Assembly: GCA_012845835.1 (NCBI GenBank) | Contig: JABAKD010000002.1 | Location: 1,550,001-1,614,000, forward strand | Length of the DNA stretch: 64,000 bases | From: Undaria pinnatifida | Taxonomy: Eukaryota > Sar > Phaeophyceae > Laminariales > Alariaceae | Direction of reading: 5' to 3' | The notes under the pieces: model-generated | Told to the model about the DNA's origin: nothing | Databases searched by the model: none | Seen by the model: only the letters and a program-made list of their open reading frames with translations | Shown: piece after piece, positions 46,010 through 57,860 of the stretch | How the letters are laid out: every line of letters begins with the position of its first letter | Position numbering within the stretch: the stretch's first letter is position 1 | Position numbers and translations under genes: made by a program

Positions 46010-49000
46010 ATGGCGCATCTCCCCATCGCCATCGACGGTGCCGGTGCCGATGGCAGAGCCGATGGTGTCAGCACCGCTGACCCTGGCCTGTCGACGGACC
46101 ATGGCGGTGATGGAGCGTCAGACGAAGAAGTGACTGCTGTACCAAGCGCTCCTCCGAAATCGAGTGCACGCGACAAGGCAGCGGTTCGCTACCGCGTACA
46201 GAAGGAGCGCCAGCTTTCCAAGCCCCTCAAATCCCAGCACTGGGTGTGGAAGTTCTTCATGGTATACGCAAAGGAAGCACTAGTCAACATCGCCATTTGC
46301 CGCATTTGCGAGGCTAACGGCGACCTTGACAACGCAGAGATAAGGTACACCTCCCCGACGCACCTGAAGCAACACCTCGAAACAAAGCGGAAAGGGCACA
46401 GAGAGGCTTTGAAAGGCGACCAGGGCCGCGGCAGCGGAAGCGAAAGTGGAACAGGCGCCGTGGAGGGTGGGGCCGCTAGCGGGGAGGGTCAGGGCCAGGG
46501 CACGATCGTTGCTTACATGGACGGTGTTCGACCGTTCACGATGCTTACGACCGGGTTCATCGTCGGCAGCTACCAGGCTTTTTCGGTGAGTTTTTGTAAA
46601 AGTACCTGGCATATAAAATCTTTTCCGACCACCTGCACGATCGCCTAGACCTAGCACCACGCGTATAACAAGCTGCTACATATCTTTGATCTCACAGCCG
46701 AAGTGTATTTGAATACTATTTGTGACCTAAACCTCCTAAAAAATTCCCCTCTTGCTCTCCCTTACTCAAACGCCCCACCAAATATCTCGAAATCTGCCAC
46801 ATTAATAAACACTTCACGCACAGGATATCACCTCAATATCTTTCGAGAGCCATCCATGCCGCTGTGTCCCCCCCCCCACCCCCGCCTCGAACTCGCCCTT
46901 CTTCCCCATCACCCGCACCATCGCCTAGACCTAGCACCACACGTATAACAAATCCCTCACCTAAAGCCCTTCCTCCCCCCCCCCCCCCCCCCTCCCTCGC
47001 CCCCACCCCCCACCTCCCCCCAACCCATCCCAACCCCACACCCTCGAACACTCCACCCTCTCTTTACTCACTGATTGTACGACTTACCCCAGGATATACA
47101 TGATAAACTGATTTCCAAAACCGTCACATTTATCCCCTCAAAATAATGTATAGTTTCCAGGCACATATTAAGCTGCCCCCCCCCCCCCCACCCCCACCCC
47201 CCCCCCCCCCACCCCCCCCCCCCCTCCCGCCCCCAATAACATACTGGTGCCAAAGCCGTCAGATTTATCCCCTCGAAAGGATTTATAGCTTACATGCACA
47301 AATTGCCCCCTCCCCCCCCCCCCCCCCCCCCCCCTCCAAACCCGCTTGCTTTTGATCAAAACCAGGCCCCCACGTCCTTCAAAACTCCGCCCCACCCCCC
47401 TCACCGGTTACTCGACTTACAAGATTCACTTGATAAAAGGATACATTTCCCTTCATAGCTGTCAGATTTTGTCCCCCTCAGAAACGGGTTTTATAGTTTC
47501 CGCGCACAGACTGACTAAAATCATCCTGTTGACCCTGGTAGCTACACTGTAGTTGTTAGGGGAGTCGCCGACCTATATCCTTAATGAGGACACACAACTC
47601 GTGATGCGCGCGATCGGAGTATCACACACAGCTTGCAAAGATGAGTTTCGACGAAATCTTTGATCGCACAGCTGGAGTGTATTTTCATTTTTTATAATAT
47701 ACCTGTTTTACTTTATTCTTGTCTTCCGTGCGTTGGCTCTCCTCTCCGGTTGGTTTGTTTCCTTCGATTCCGTCTTCATCTTGTTTGTGCCATTTTCGTA
47801 CTAATATTACCTTTATCTTTGTTTTGTTTTGTTTTTGTTTATTTCGTACTCTCTCTTCATCTGTATTTCGGTCGCTGATTTATTTATGTTGTGCCTGTCG
47901 TACCCAGTACTAGGAACGCCTCAAAATCGTTGTCTAATGCATTACGGTGCATCATTTCTGTGTCGTAGCTTGTGACCACAGAGTAGATCTCGGGTAAAGA
48001 ATCAGTACGGACACTGGGTGTGCTGAACGTCGACGAGTAGAAGAATGGTTTAATGTGAAGAACACACACACCACACACCTGGTAGTATATTATAAAAAAT
48101 GAAAATACACTCCAGCTGTGAGATACTACATTGTATGATGCCTGGTATACACGTATATTACATATTACGATATTATAATAAGGAGTTAAAATTCTGAGGG
48201 GCGCGGAGCGCGACGTCTTTTTTTTTTTCTGATTCTTCAGCAGGAAAAAAAAACTCTTCCTCGCGGTCGGGTGTGCGGAGGTGTTGTGTGTAGAGAGCAG
48301 AGAGATATTTACGTTCAACATATTTGTTCCAAGCGAGGCGATCTTTTCCTGATTTGAGATTTATGATTTATATTTATTCCCTGTGCCTGTGGGTTGTGAG
48401 GCTGTGAGTGTGTGTTGTTTTTGCGTCTACATCGTTTTGGTAGATAAATGCACGAAACCGGCACCGATTTGGGGACGGACGGGGGGGCTATGGCAGCCCA
48501 TAAAAAGAACTCTATCCTCTGCCAGTAGTGTCCGACGGCGTGCTGAGTTCGTGCAGCTTGCTCGATGTGTGTGGTCGAGTTACATGGCGTGACTGTTTTA
48601 TTTTTTTCTTCACACTTACAGTTAGTATAGTAGTACCTGCTAGCTGTACGCACCTTTCCAGTGCTTGCTACCTGATTCCTACGGTTTTCAGACTGACGTA
48701 TGGTGCATAATCCAACGGGGCAAGTTTTATCGCACGCGCGAAATCGGTGGCAATAGCTGCTACCGTTTATTTAGTCTACCTATAGGTTAAGTGATATGTG
48801 TTGTATTCTACATGAAGTATGCCTGGTGAATGCGCTGCAAATTGTTTGACTTGTACGAGCCTGTAGCCATTTTAGACAGCCCATCGCTAACTCACTTGCA
48901 TTATGTTCCCGAATGTGTCCCTGCAGATCGTAGACCACCAAGACTTCAAGAACATGGTGCATTTTTTAAGCAGATCGCAGACCGTCCCTTCCAGGCGCGA

Positions 49001-50652
49001 CATCGTGCGGGGCATGACCGAGGTCAGCACCGAGCTGCTAGCGAAAATCTATTCGCTCATCGCGGGGTTGCACTTCAGCTTTACGTCAGACGGGTGGACG
49101 TTATGCGCCAACGATACCTACCACTCCTTCACCATCATCAGCCTCATCGATAATGGATGGGTGTTGAGGACCCTGTCGCTTGATTGTTCGAAGGCTACTG
49201 GATCGGCGAAGGGTGAGAATCTTGCCGCCGCAGTCATTTGCCCAGGTTGTGAAGCACAAGCTTGAGGGGCGCGCCGTGGCCTTCGTCACCGACTGTGAGC
49301 CGTCCATGGTGAAGGCCGGTCGCGAGGTGGAGGCGAAAGGCGTTGCCGAGCACCACGGCTGCGTGGCTCATCGGTTGGAATGCACCACCGGTATCGCGTT
49401 CGACGGGCCAGGCACGAGGGACAGCATGGCACATGCGAGGTTGTGCGTGCAGCGCTACACGAAGTCAAGCCAGGCTGCGCACCGGTTGGCGGAGTGCCTG
49501 GTGTTTCTGGGAATGAATCCACTCAAGGTCACCCAGGACGTAGAGACGAGATGGTGGTCGACCCACTCCTGTTTGGAGCGGTTGGTTTTCCTGAAGCTGG
49601 CGATCCAGATGCACGAGGCTGAACTCGCCAGGGCTTTAAGGGCGACGTACCAACCCTTGCTCTCGGAAGTGGACTGGGCTATCATCGAGGTTTTGGTGCC
49701 TCTTCTTGAGCCATTCATGGTGGTCCAGCGATTGCTCGAGGGGGAGAAGTACGTGACGGTAAGCCTGGTCGTCCCCGCCATCCAAGGGCTCCGCTTTGGT
49801 CTTCGCGACGGTATCGCTGCGCTGCAAGCTGACCCCCCTTACGGGACCCCTGGACATAAGCATGAGGAGATAGCGCTCGTCATTATCTGCGCGCTCGCTC
49901 TCATCGACGATTTCGAGCTCCGTTGGGGGGACGGCACGAACTTGTTGGAGTACAGGGCGGGTCCCCGCCAGCAGCCTCAGGGATTCAACCGGTGGCAGCT
50001 GTTGGCGATTGCTCTGGATTGGCGCTCGAAGAACGTCCTGTTCGGCTTCAACGACGACGAGAAAGAGGGCCTGTGGGAGATCGTGGTGACAGAGACTGCT
50101 GCAATGGTCCTCGCCGACCGCGCGGCTCCAACACCTCCATCGAGTACTTCTCCAGCTCTTCTGGCATTTGAGGGCGGATCGACAGCATCAGTGGCAGCGG
50201 CAAACAAAAACCCGCGCTTGACCGGGTTTTTGGCTGCCGCGCAGTCTCAGGCAGTGCATGTCGAGGGGGAGGGCAGCGGTGACGTCGACACGGACGCAGA
50301 CAGCATCAGGAGCGGCGTGACTCACGCCGTAAGCACCGAGGTGGCCTTGATCAGGAAAGCAAGGGGAATGCTGATGTTCAGAGACGGGACTAATGCCAAA
50401 GGGGAAACCATTATGGTGTACAACAACCCGCTGGACATGTGGCGCAAGAGGGCGAAGGAGTTCCCCCACCTCGCAAGGCTGGCACGTTGCGTGTTATCCA
50501 TCCCCGCCACGCAGGCGCAGTCTGAACGCATGTTCTCAGCTGCGGGGCTGACTGTGAACAAGAGGCGTGGTTCGCCCGACCCGGAAAATGTGGAGATGCT
50601 GGTTTTCCTGCGATGCAACTGGAACGCCGTCGATAAATGGCTGAAAGAGTAG
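46010..50652 (+). CDS. hAT-family transposase, two exons, one frameshift
   Basis: Exon 1 (46010-46585, 192 codons from the ATG) is a disordered acidic N-terminus, then a BED zinc finger at about residues 75-130 (W78, C97-x2-C100, L119, H122, H130). A GTGAGT donor and a CTGCAG acceptor (48926) join it in phase 0 to exon 2 (48927-50652). Exon 2 carries the RNase H-like core: FTSDGWT (first Asp), then VTDCEPSM (second Asp), CVAHRLE and VETRWWSTHSCLERL. It ends in the hAT dimerisation domain with SIPATQAQSERMFSAAG (likely third acidic residue) and a stop at 50650-50652. A one-base frameshift near 49235 separates AKGENLAAAV from FAQVVKHKLEG; without it the protein would be about 767 residues. It may be a recent inactivating change or an assembly error. 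Confidence 0.85.
46630..47705 (+). repeat. R1 array inside the hAT intron
   Basis: Beta (about 46632, ending in a TTTGTGACCTAAACCTCC variant), alpha (about 46765-46870), beta (about 46890-46990), a degenerate delta start, two gamma-like units (about 47110-47220 and 47250-47335) and a full delta (about 47350-47705). C runs of up to about 20 bases lie between the modules. Confidence 0.82.
48090..48125 (-). repeat. R1 3'-end fragment in the hAT intron
   Basis: Only the extreme 3' end in reverse: TTATAAAAAATGAAAATACA followed by CTCCAGCTGTGAGAT. Confidence 0.6.
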
Positions 50653-51315
50653 CTCGAACTGTCCGCCGTTTTGGTGTTTTTCTGCCTTGTGTCTTAGTGT
50701 TTTCTCGAAGCTCGTGTGGTTTCTTCTGTTGAAGTTCACACGTGTTGCGCTTTGGTTCGGTCCAAGGGGGGTGTACTCATGCCGTGCACGGCCGTAAGCG
50801 TATGACCATGAAGGGAGGGGCGGAAAACGGGGACAGGGATCCACACTTTGATGCGAGATGATTTGTCGGGTTCTGCATCTTTGTACGAGTACAGTATACA
50901 GTAAAAGGTAAAAAGTAAGAGGTAAAACTCTGGTCTTGTGGTTCATGCGGTCAACTGTGATGGCGGGACTTTGTCCCAACGTGCTATTAATACTAATGTA
51001 ATAATACAAGTATGTCTCTCTCATGAGTGTATCAACTGGATGATGAGCACCTCTGGCTCGGGTGTTTAAGCGATGCTCGCCCTGAGCTGTGTGTCGATCC
51101 CAGGCTATTTTGTGTCCTATTTTTAGTTTGTACTGGTGATGTGCTACTGCCTGCTGCGCGAGTATGTACGTATGTACCATATACGTTTATATATTATGGC
51201 ATCTCTTTAATATCCGACAAACTGAGACGAATTTAAGAAATATATATACCTGTTTCGTGATCAAAACCAGAGATAAACTTGGCCCATTTATCATGCTTCT
51301 TGTGTGTAAAATGAA

Positions 51316-51337
51316 GGCAAAAAGCGTAATTTTTGCC
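51316..51337. other. Perfect hairpin near the hAT 3' end
   Basis: GGCAAAAA pairs with TTTTTGCC across a 6-nt loop, immediately before a GGCGCC-type array. Confidence 0.75.
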
Positions 51338-51343
51338 TCCGGC

Positions 51344-51418
51344 GGCGCCTTCTGCGGGATCCTCAGGAGGCGCCTCCGGCGGGCCCTCCGGGGGCGCCTC
51401 CAGCGGGCCCCCCTCGGC
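51344..51418. repeat. Three-unit ~25-bp GC-rich tandem array
   Basis: Units start GGCGCCTTCTGCGGG, GGCGCCTCCGGCGGG and GGCGCCTCCAGCGGG, with a period of 24-25 bp. They are followed by a C6/G7 palindromic stretch. Position just inside the right inverted repeat suggests a subterminal transposase-binding array, but that is inference. Confidence 0.7.
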
Positions 51419-51469
51419 CGGGGGGGCTTTTTTGGCTCGCTTCGCTCGCCTAACTTTAGTCGACTAGTT

Positions 51470-51522
51470 GGCTGGCTTGCCAACTAATAACTAGGCGGAA
51501 ACTCCAGCCAACTGACAGCCCA
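51470..51522 (-). repeat. hAT right terminal inverted repeat
   Basis: Reverse complement of 45795-45850 with a few indels. Confidence 0.75.
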
Positions 51523-51910
51523 AAAAAAAACTGTGTGTGATACTCCGATCGCGCGTATTACGGGTTGTGTGTCCTCATTGAGGATATAGGTTGGCGACTC
51601 CCCTTACAACTACAGTGTAGCTATCAGGGTGAACAGGGTGATGTTAGTCAGTCTGTACGCGAAAACTATAAAACCCGTTTCTGAGGGGGACAAAATGTGA
51701 CAGCTGTGGATGGAAATGTATTCTTTATCAAGTGAATCCTGTAAGTCGAATAACCGGTGAGGGGGGGGCGGAGCTTTGAAGGACGTGGGGGCCTGGTTTT
51801 GATCAAAAGCGAGCGGGGTTGGAGGGGGGGGCGAACGGGCGGGCAATTTGTGCATGTAAGCTATACATCCTCTCAAGGGGATAAAACTGACGGTTGTGGA
51901 AAAAAAAAAA
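51523..51910 (-). repeat. R1 repeat, minus strand, truncated at the hAT edge
   Basis: Starts at CTGTGTGTGATACTCCGATC, so the last ~50 bp of the R1 3' end are missing. It continues through the delta blocks to GGGGGCCTGGTTTTGATCAA and a gamma piece. The missing part is not on the left side of the hAT element, so a simple insertion into R1 is not supported. Confidence 0.75.
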
Positions 51911-53024
51911 ATCATATGAACAACAACGCGAATTGTGAACACGTACAAAACACGTTAGGTCTCCACGTATTGTACCAATCGAGAATTCCGGACACCAACA
52001 ACAAAATGCAGAGGTTCTGCATCAATCATCGGTTCCGACCGATTCTGACAGATCGGCGGAGTTTGGGTGGTACAACAGCGCACATACATACAGTTGGTCC
52101 TTCAGCGTATAGCTGATTCAGCGTACGACAGCCACCTTTAATTATTGCAAAATCTGAATACCATACACACGTGCCTGAAAAATTTGCGTGCGCACGCTTC
52201 CCGGTATTGCGAATTCCGAACGTGGCGACGCGCCCCCTCCCCCCCCAAAAAAAACGACGGAGCGAGCGCTCTCGATTGTATTCCTTCTATACTTACTATC
52301 TTACCAGCTGGTGCGCTAATTGAGCGCGAGTTCCGAACACAGTTCAGCAGGTTTACTAATATTATTGCTAACTACGAGTACTGAATACGAACTATTATCT
52401 CGTGAATGGTATTCTACAGACATCCATGTACAGTACAGTGGTGTGTACGAAAGCTGGTATGTACTGAGGGCCGTTCCTAACGAATGGAAACAAGAAAAAT
52501 ACAAATCCTGACAAAATGCACGAATCCTGGCGCTTTAAAATTCTGAAATGTCACGCTGCAAACAATAAATATTAATACCAATATCTTGTCAGGAATCCTG
52601 AAATCGATTTTTAAGGAAGTGTCAAAACGAGTCAAAGGTCCGGATTCCTGACAAATATCACGTATATTTGCGAAAACGTCACGTTTGTTTCTTTATGAAC
52701 GATTCTTGACACGTTTTTGTGTTTGTCAAGAAAGGCTTTATTACGTGGGAATGTTACCTTTAACGCTATACGTACAATGGAACTCGAAGGGTGCGCCAGC
52801 TAGCGTTGGGCTGCGAAAGCAACTGTGTTAAATCGACACACGACGCGTATTAAAATACGCGGAAGTGTGGTGAGCTAAAGCTTTATTTTTCCCCATCCGC
52901 CGGAGAAAAAAAAAAAAGTTACCCAAAGTGCTTTTTTCATCATGTTATACTAAACTTCTGTATATATGCGGTACGATGTACCAGGTACATACTACATATC
53001 AGTCTACGCAGACCAGTAACATAC
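51911..53024. other. Intergenic, no gene seen
   Basis: The only structure seen is a set of TCCTGACA / TGTCAGGA motifs at 52508-52730, including the palindrome TCAGGAATCCTGA. Confidence 0.45.
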
Positions 53025-53275
53025 ACCACAGCTGAGGTCAAAGAACTCTTCGAAACTCGTTTATTCGTATTTCAAGGTACGTGCGTGCGACACTCCGATC
53101 GCGCGCGTCACTGGGTGTGTGTACATATGTCGACGACTCCCGTTAGAACGAACTAGCTTGTACCAGGGTGGACACGTTGATGTTTATCTAACATTCACCG
53201 GGTGCAGGATTACTGCTTTGACGCGCATCGCTAAATCCTTCTGAAACCCGTTCATACATACCTGGTACCAAAGAG
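53025..53275 (-). repeat. R1 repeat, diverged
   Basis: Minus-strand delta module with many differences: CACAGCTGAGGTC, CTTCGAAACTCG, GACACTCCGATCGCGCG, CGACGACTCCCGTT. Confidence 0.6.
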
Positions 53276-55975
53276 CGACGAGCGCGATGTATTCAAGCGT
53301 CTAATAAATAGGAAAAGGTTGTTGAGGCAATCTGCGCATCGGCATGCCTCACACTTGCCTCACAGCTTCCCGCGGTGCAGGTCGAACACATATACCACAC
53401 CACCACATCTCGGGGTGCTTGATGTGGCCGATGGTGCTGAACTCGTCCCTTTTTGTTGCAATTTTTTGCTGCCTGAAATTCCAGAAGGGTTAGCGCCTTT
53501 AGGACTGCAGTCCCAATTTTTGGACACATCACTTGAATATATACTCAGATATAGGTTTCGGTACACGGTAGTACTAAGGGGGTGAAAACTAATGAAAGCG
53601 GCCGCAAGACAATCGGACAATGTCTTGTACCGGTATCGTAAGTGCAGGCGCCTTCGGCAAGAAAGCCATTGTGCACCAACCAGGGTAGGCAAACAAAAAA
53701 GCTACCAGGGTAGCAAGTATTTTGTTCGTTTGGCGGTTTTACAGACTGCCTAATTTATTCATACTACAACAGCTGCAGTCGTTGTGGTATGTGGTCGCTA
53801 TGGGGACATAAGAGTATCCCCTTTCATGTTGACCTATAGTGAGCAGATCCTCGTCGCGATCCACTTGTTGTGCGTTGGGAAGAGAAAATAAAGAGCCGCT
53901 GTATTTCCAATTCAGGTCGCGATGAAGTCCACCAATACACGAGGTGAGAAACTGTCTCATCCGTTACCTGGTTTCCTTCGGAGCAAATCTCCCAAGTCAT
54001 CCCTAACCTGCTCCCGTATCCTATGCCTACGAGTTGGCTGGCCTCAAGGGCGATACTATAACACTGGAGCACCACTTCGTGTTGAGCAGACACATGGGGA
54101 TATTGATCGAAAAAATGGTGCCGTGAACTATCATTCGAGCATGAGTCGAGGATGAGGCTCGTCTCAAAACCCACTCCCACACTTAAGAACGGCGATGACG
54201 AGGACACACATGCTCAATAGGCGAACAAGCCAGGGGATATCCTGTGTGCCCATAGCAACCCCGCAACACTAGACCGCGCGACGAAACTGCCTACTATCCT
54301 TCGTGAGAGATGGACAAAGATGCACACACATACTTGTCGATTGCAGACATCAAGACTTGTGGAGGGCCAGAACGTAAATAACAGCAAAATAACGGTGTTG
54401 GTCGATAGACCGGCATTCAACCAAGAAACGAAACGGTGTCAGGCAACATACCGACATTCAGCGACGTCAAAAAAATAGTCCCACTCAACAGATGAGCATC
54501 CCACCCACCCAGACGATGCAAAAAGTGTAGCCCCGACCTCTTTACACGGCACCTATCAGAAAATGCTCGTTATGGTGGATACCAGGCCATATCCCCCAGA
54601 TCGTACCGGCTTGTGAAGGCCATGCTGGCTCCTGGACGGCACTCGAACGTTTACCCTCGTTGATGACCCTCGAGCGCGTGGTCAGGCGTGCTACCCACCT
54701 CGGTGTCTCTCTAACACTTACATTCCAACCAAGACATTTGCCGTTTGCGGGACTACCGTCCCATATAATATACGAGTATCAAGGTTGTGTTCGGTACGGT
54801 ACGTACCAAGGCATACCGCCGGTATTGCCGGTACCGAACACTCCGGTAAGTAAGTTCGGTACGACATCAATAACACCTCGGTAAGTTCGGTACGACATCA
54901 ATACCGGTAGCGGCGGTATCGGGGTATGCGCGTATTATGTGCCGGAGCCTACAGGGAGGGTTGAAATATCCGGGGGCAATATATCTTAGGTACCCGGTAT
55001 GTATTACTTTTTCAGAACATTTCAACCCTACCTATGAGCCTTTGTTCTACCACCTAAAATGAAGATACGAACCAAAACGCCTGCTAGATACGTAATCCTC
55101 TCTCGCAACGATGTACATATTGTTCCTTGTTCGGTTCTCGAACTCTACTAACATTGTCCATTAAACGAACTGCATCCACCATTTACTTGGAACTTGTACA
55201 TGGAGGGGTTTTTGGACTTTGATGAGGTTGGACGCCCCGTTCGGTGCTTTGGAGGGAGGGTGAGGCACCACAGGCTGGCCTGCGTTCGTGGGTAACCCGT
55301 GAAACCTGGACAGCTTGGAGGAGCCCTGGCGGCCATCTCATATCACAGCCTTACACCGGCTAAAACGGCGTCGCTGTGTTTTCTTTTGTTCGCTGTTTTT
55401 ACCCTTTTGCCTGCGCAAATGACATACTTTCTTCTTTTCCGCAGGCACCTTGCATTTTGCATTTGTTCTGTTCCGTTTTCTTTTTGAACGCTCGACACCA
55501 GTGTTCATCTACCAGAGTGATCCATCGAATTTTACGTCGGAATTCGGGATGGGGGTGGGAAATTCCGCTTTCGACAAATCTTACAATATTTAATTATTGG
55601 AACGAATGAGGGTCTATGCTTGATTTTCTATCTCCCTACAAAGTGCAGCGTTCCCGTTCCCACCCCCCAACCCCCCGTATCCGTACTCATCTCCTCCTGT
55701 TCCTTTTCCTCCCCAGTCAAAGGGAAAAATTGCGGAGGCACGTGCGTGATGAAGCAACAACCAGGCACCGTTGCAGCAAACCTCTCCCGTGGGACGCTGC
55801 CGTTGCTACTACACAGTAGTGGCTGCTGCTGTTGCTGTAGCATCTGCCCCTCACCGTTTTCCAGGCAATGGTAGAGGCTACTGCCACTAATACAACTCCC
55901 AGTTCATGCAGCACAATGGAAAGATAACAAACACCTGGTTGGTGTAACAACCTGACCGTCATTTCTCGTCAACAA
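53276..55975. other. Intergenic, no gene seen
   Basis: No gene supported. A cluster of GGTAC/CCGGTA motifs with a ~31-bp direct repeat (CGGTAAGTTCGGTACGACAT) lies at about 54780-54930. Confidence 0.4.
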
Positions 55976-56234
55976 GGCCACGGTAGGGGGGGTACCCCCG
56001 TTTTCACTAGTGTGTTTGAGCCACTCGCACGAGTGGCTCTGTACCTCACGGATGAAAATGGTTTAGGCAGTTGTTTTAGAGCCCAGCTTATACTACCTTT
56101 GCATCGCGGATGGATTCCGAAAATATAAAACATGAAGAAAACGTAAGATAGCAAAATAACAAAGGGGTTACTCGCGCGAGTGACCCCTAGCCACTGAAAT
56201 TCAAGGCCCAAAAGGGGACCCCCCTACCGTAGCC
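55976..56234. mobile_element. MITE with paired internal palindromes
   Basis: Inverted ends GGCCACGGTAGGGGGGTA and, in reverse, GGCTACGGTAGGGGGGTC extend to about 27 bp with minor gaps. Inside lie a perfect palindrome GAGCCACTCG-CA-CGAGTGGCTC (about 56020-56041) and, near the other end, GGGGTTACTCG-CG-CGAGTGACCCC (about 56165-56188, one mismatch). Both share ACTCGCRCGAGTG. The 259-bp element has no coding capacity and no evident target duplication. Confidence 0.7.
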
Positions 56235-56556
56235 TCGCCCTCATATCGTCCTGGTACCCTGGGTAATTACGACTATTACATATAATTGCACTCAGAAGAG
56301 TTACTTCTTACTCATATACTTCACAAGCAGGGCATACTGCACACCCCGTAAGACGCGCGATCCAAGCATCACAAGCAGCTGGCAAAGACAGCTTTGGCAA
56401 AACCCTGCATCTTCGACATTACATCACAGCTTGTGAGGTGCCTTTGTAGTTTGAAATTCAAACGGGGCATAATAAGCGTGCAACGCCATTACGTAGTGTA
56501 CATACAGCAAAAATGCGTACGTACAAATTGCCGGTATGATGACACACTAATAGCGG
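56235..56556. other. Intergenic, no gene seen
   Basis: A weak R1-like patch (about 56340-56420: AAGACGCGCGATC, GCATCACAAGCAGCTGGCAA) is the only thing noted. Confidence 0.4.
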
Positions 56557-56894
56557 TAGAGCTGTGAGTCGGCACGATTTCACGACTAATAACTAATCAG
56601 TAGCTAGCTACCGTTAGCCAGCTACCTGACCTTGGTCGGCAAGTCGGTTGGTGAGGCCAACTGATGGCCAACCGACTTAAGTCAGGCGCGGGGAGCGAGC
56701 CAAATCAGCTCTCACCGGACGAGGGAGGCCCGCCCAAAAAGGAAACAAAGCATTCAGTATTAGACAAAACTTCCCGCACAAGTATGGAAGTCCAGTAAGT
56801 CGGATAGTCAGCACCCGCGGGAAACGATTAACTAATAGGCCGACTGATAACTGAGTTGGTGACTTCATTAATAAGTCGTTCCGACTCAGGTCTA
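56557..56894. mobile_element. hAT-like non-autonomous element (candidate)
   Basis: The ends are inverted: TAGAGCTGTGAGTCGG and, in reverse, TAGACCTGAGTCGG, followed by ACTAATAAC-type blocks on both sides. The GCTGTGAGT start and TAATAACTA block resemble the ends of the hAT at 45795-51522. At 338 bp with no coding capacity it would be a MITE. The 8-bp flanks (AATAGCGG / AAACACGC) do not match. Confidence 0.45.
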
Positions 56895-57714
56895 AAACAC
56901 GCCCGGCCCTCTTTCATGAGAATATATCCCCACGAGAAACCTCATCCTCAAAGTGCCCCGGAAATTAAAAGTTGGACAGCTAGCTGTTATATACGGCGTG
57001 TGCTATCCTACGATACGATACAAGAGGTACCCGGAGCAATTTTGCTCTTTTTGAGGGCAAAAAAAAACTGGATGATGAAACGATCGGAACGTCATTTTTT
57101 TTTGCATCATTAACATTTTTCGTTGCATACCTATTTCGTTGCATACCTACTAACTGTTGTTGTAGTAGGATATGACTGATGAGGCGATGGATCATCTACC
57201 TGTGCTACAATATTTTTTTCTTATAATACGTTTTTAGGTGAGGTATAGAGCTCTATGAGGAGCATCAGGACCAAAAAAGATGTATCTCTACCCTAGCAAG
57301 TGCGTTCTTCAGATTTAACCGATACCGATACCGATACCGATACCGTCAACGGATACCGATAAAAATATTTTCCATCCATCTAAATCCGGTACAACCAGTG
57401 TCCGCGATGTGATTGATGCCTCCTACGAGAGATACAAACTTTCTGCGGCCACAAAGCTACGAGACGAGAGATAGACGCACATTGTTGCAAATACAGCAAA
57501 CAAAGTGATTCAGCCATGCAACAAACGTCAACCGAGAGCACGCCGGTGAAAAAAAAAAAAAAAAAAGAAAGCCAGAATGCGCACCAGACTATTTGCGGTG
57601 AAAAAAAGCAAAAAATGATCAAAGATGAAACTTATGAATAGTATTATGTATATGTTGGCTGTTATTAATAGTGTCAGAGGTACCCTTGCTCAAAATGTGA
57701 CATCCATCACCAAT
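56895..57714. other. Intergenic, no gene seen
   Basis: Contains a short (GATACC)n run at 57322-57360 interrupted by GTCAACG. No gene. Confidence 0.45.
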
Positions 57715-57860
57715 CAATGCAAGATGTTATCCTTAATGAGGTTACACAATCCATAATACGCGCGATCGGATAGTCACACACAGCTTGCAAATATGATTTT
57801 CGACAAAAAATTCGATCTCACAGCTGGTGTGTATTTTAATTCTTATAATATATCAAGCGG
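57715..57860 (+). repeat. R1 repeat, 3' fragment
   Basis: Starts near TCCTTAATGAGGTTACACAA and ends CACAGCTGGTGTGTATTTTA plus an AT tail, so it is 5'-truncated. Confidence 0.8.

Larger units (their letters stand above)
46586..48926 (+). other. Intron of the hAT transposase gene, loaded with R1
   Basis: It begins GTGAGT and ends GTGTCCCTGCAG. Splicing joins the codons for QAFS and IVDHQDF in phase 0, which restores the expected hAT sequence. The first third holds an R1 array (46630-47705) and an R1 fragment lies at about 48090-48125. The rest shows no gene. Confidence 0.8.
45795..51522 (+). mobile_element. hAT DNA transposon
   Basis: Inverted repeats of about 50 bp bound the element. The left starts TAGGGCTGTGAGTTGGCTG; the right, read in reverse, starts TGGGCTGTCAGTTGGCTG. 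Both continue into CTAGTTATTAG. The YAGGG-type start fits hAT. The expected 8-bp duplication is not visible: left flank AAAGCTAG, right flank an A run that leads straight into a truncated R1 copy. The element encodes a BED-finger hAT transposase with one intron. It is the least damaged element in the window. Confidence 0.82.

Noticed and set aside
49205-49245. Second, very short intron in the hAT transposase
   Set aside because: A GTGAG...CAG stretch of 21-33 bp is present, but removing it would delete the conserved GENLAAAV segment. A one-base frameshift is simpler.
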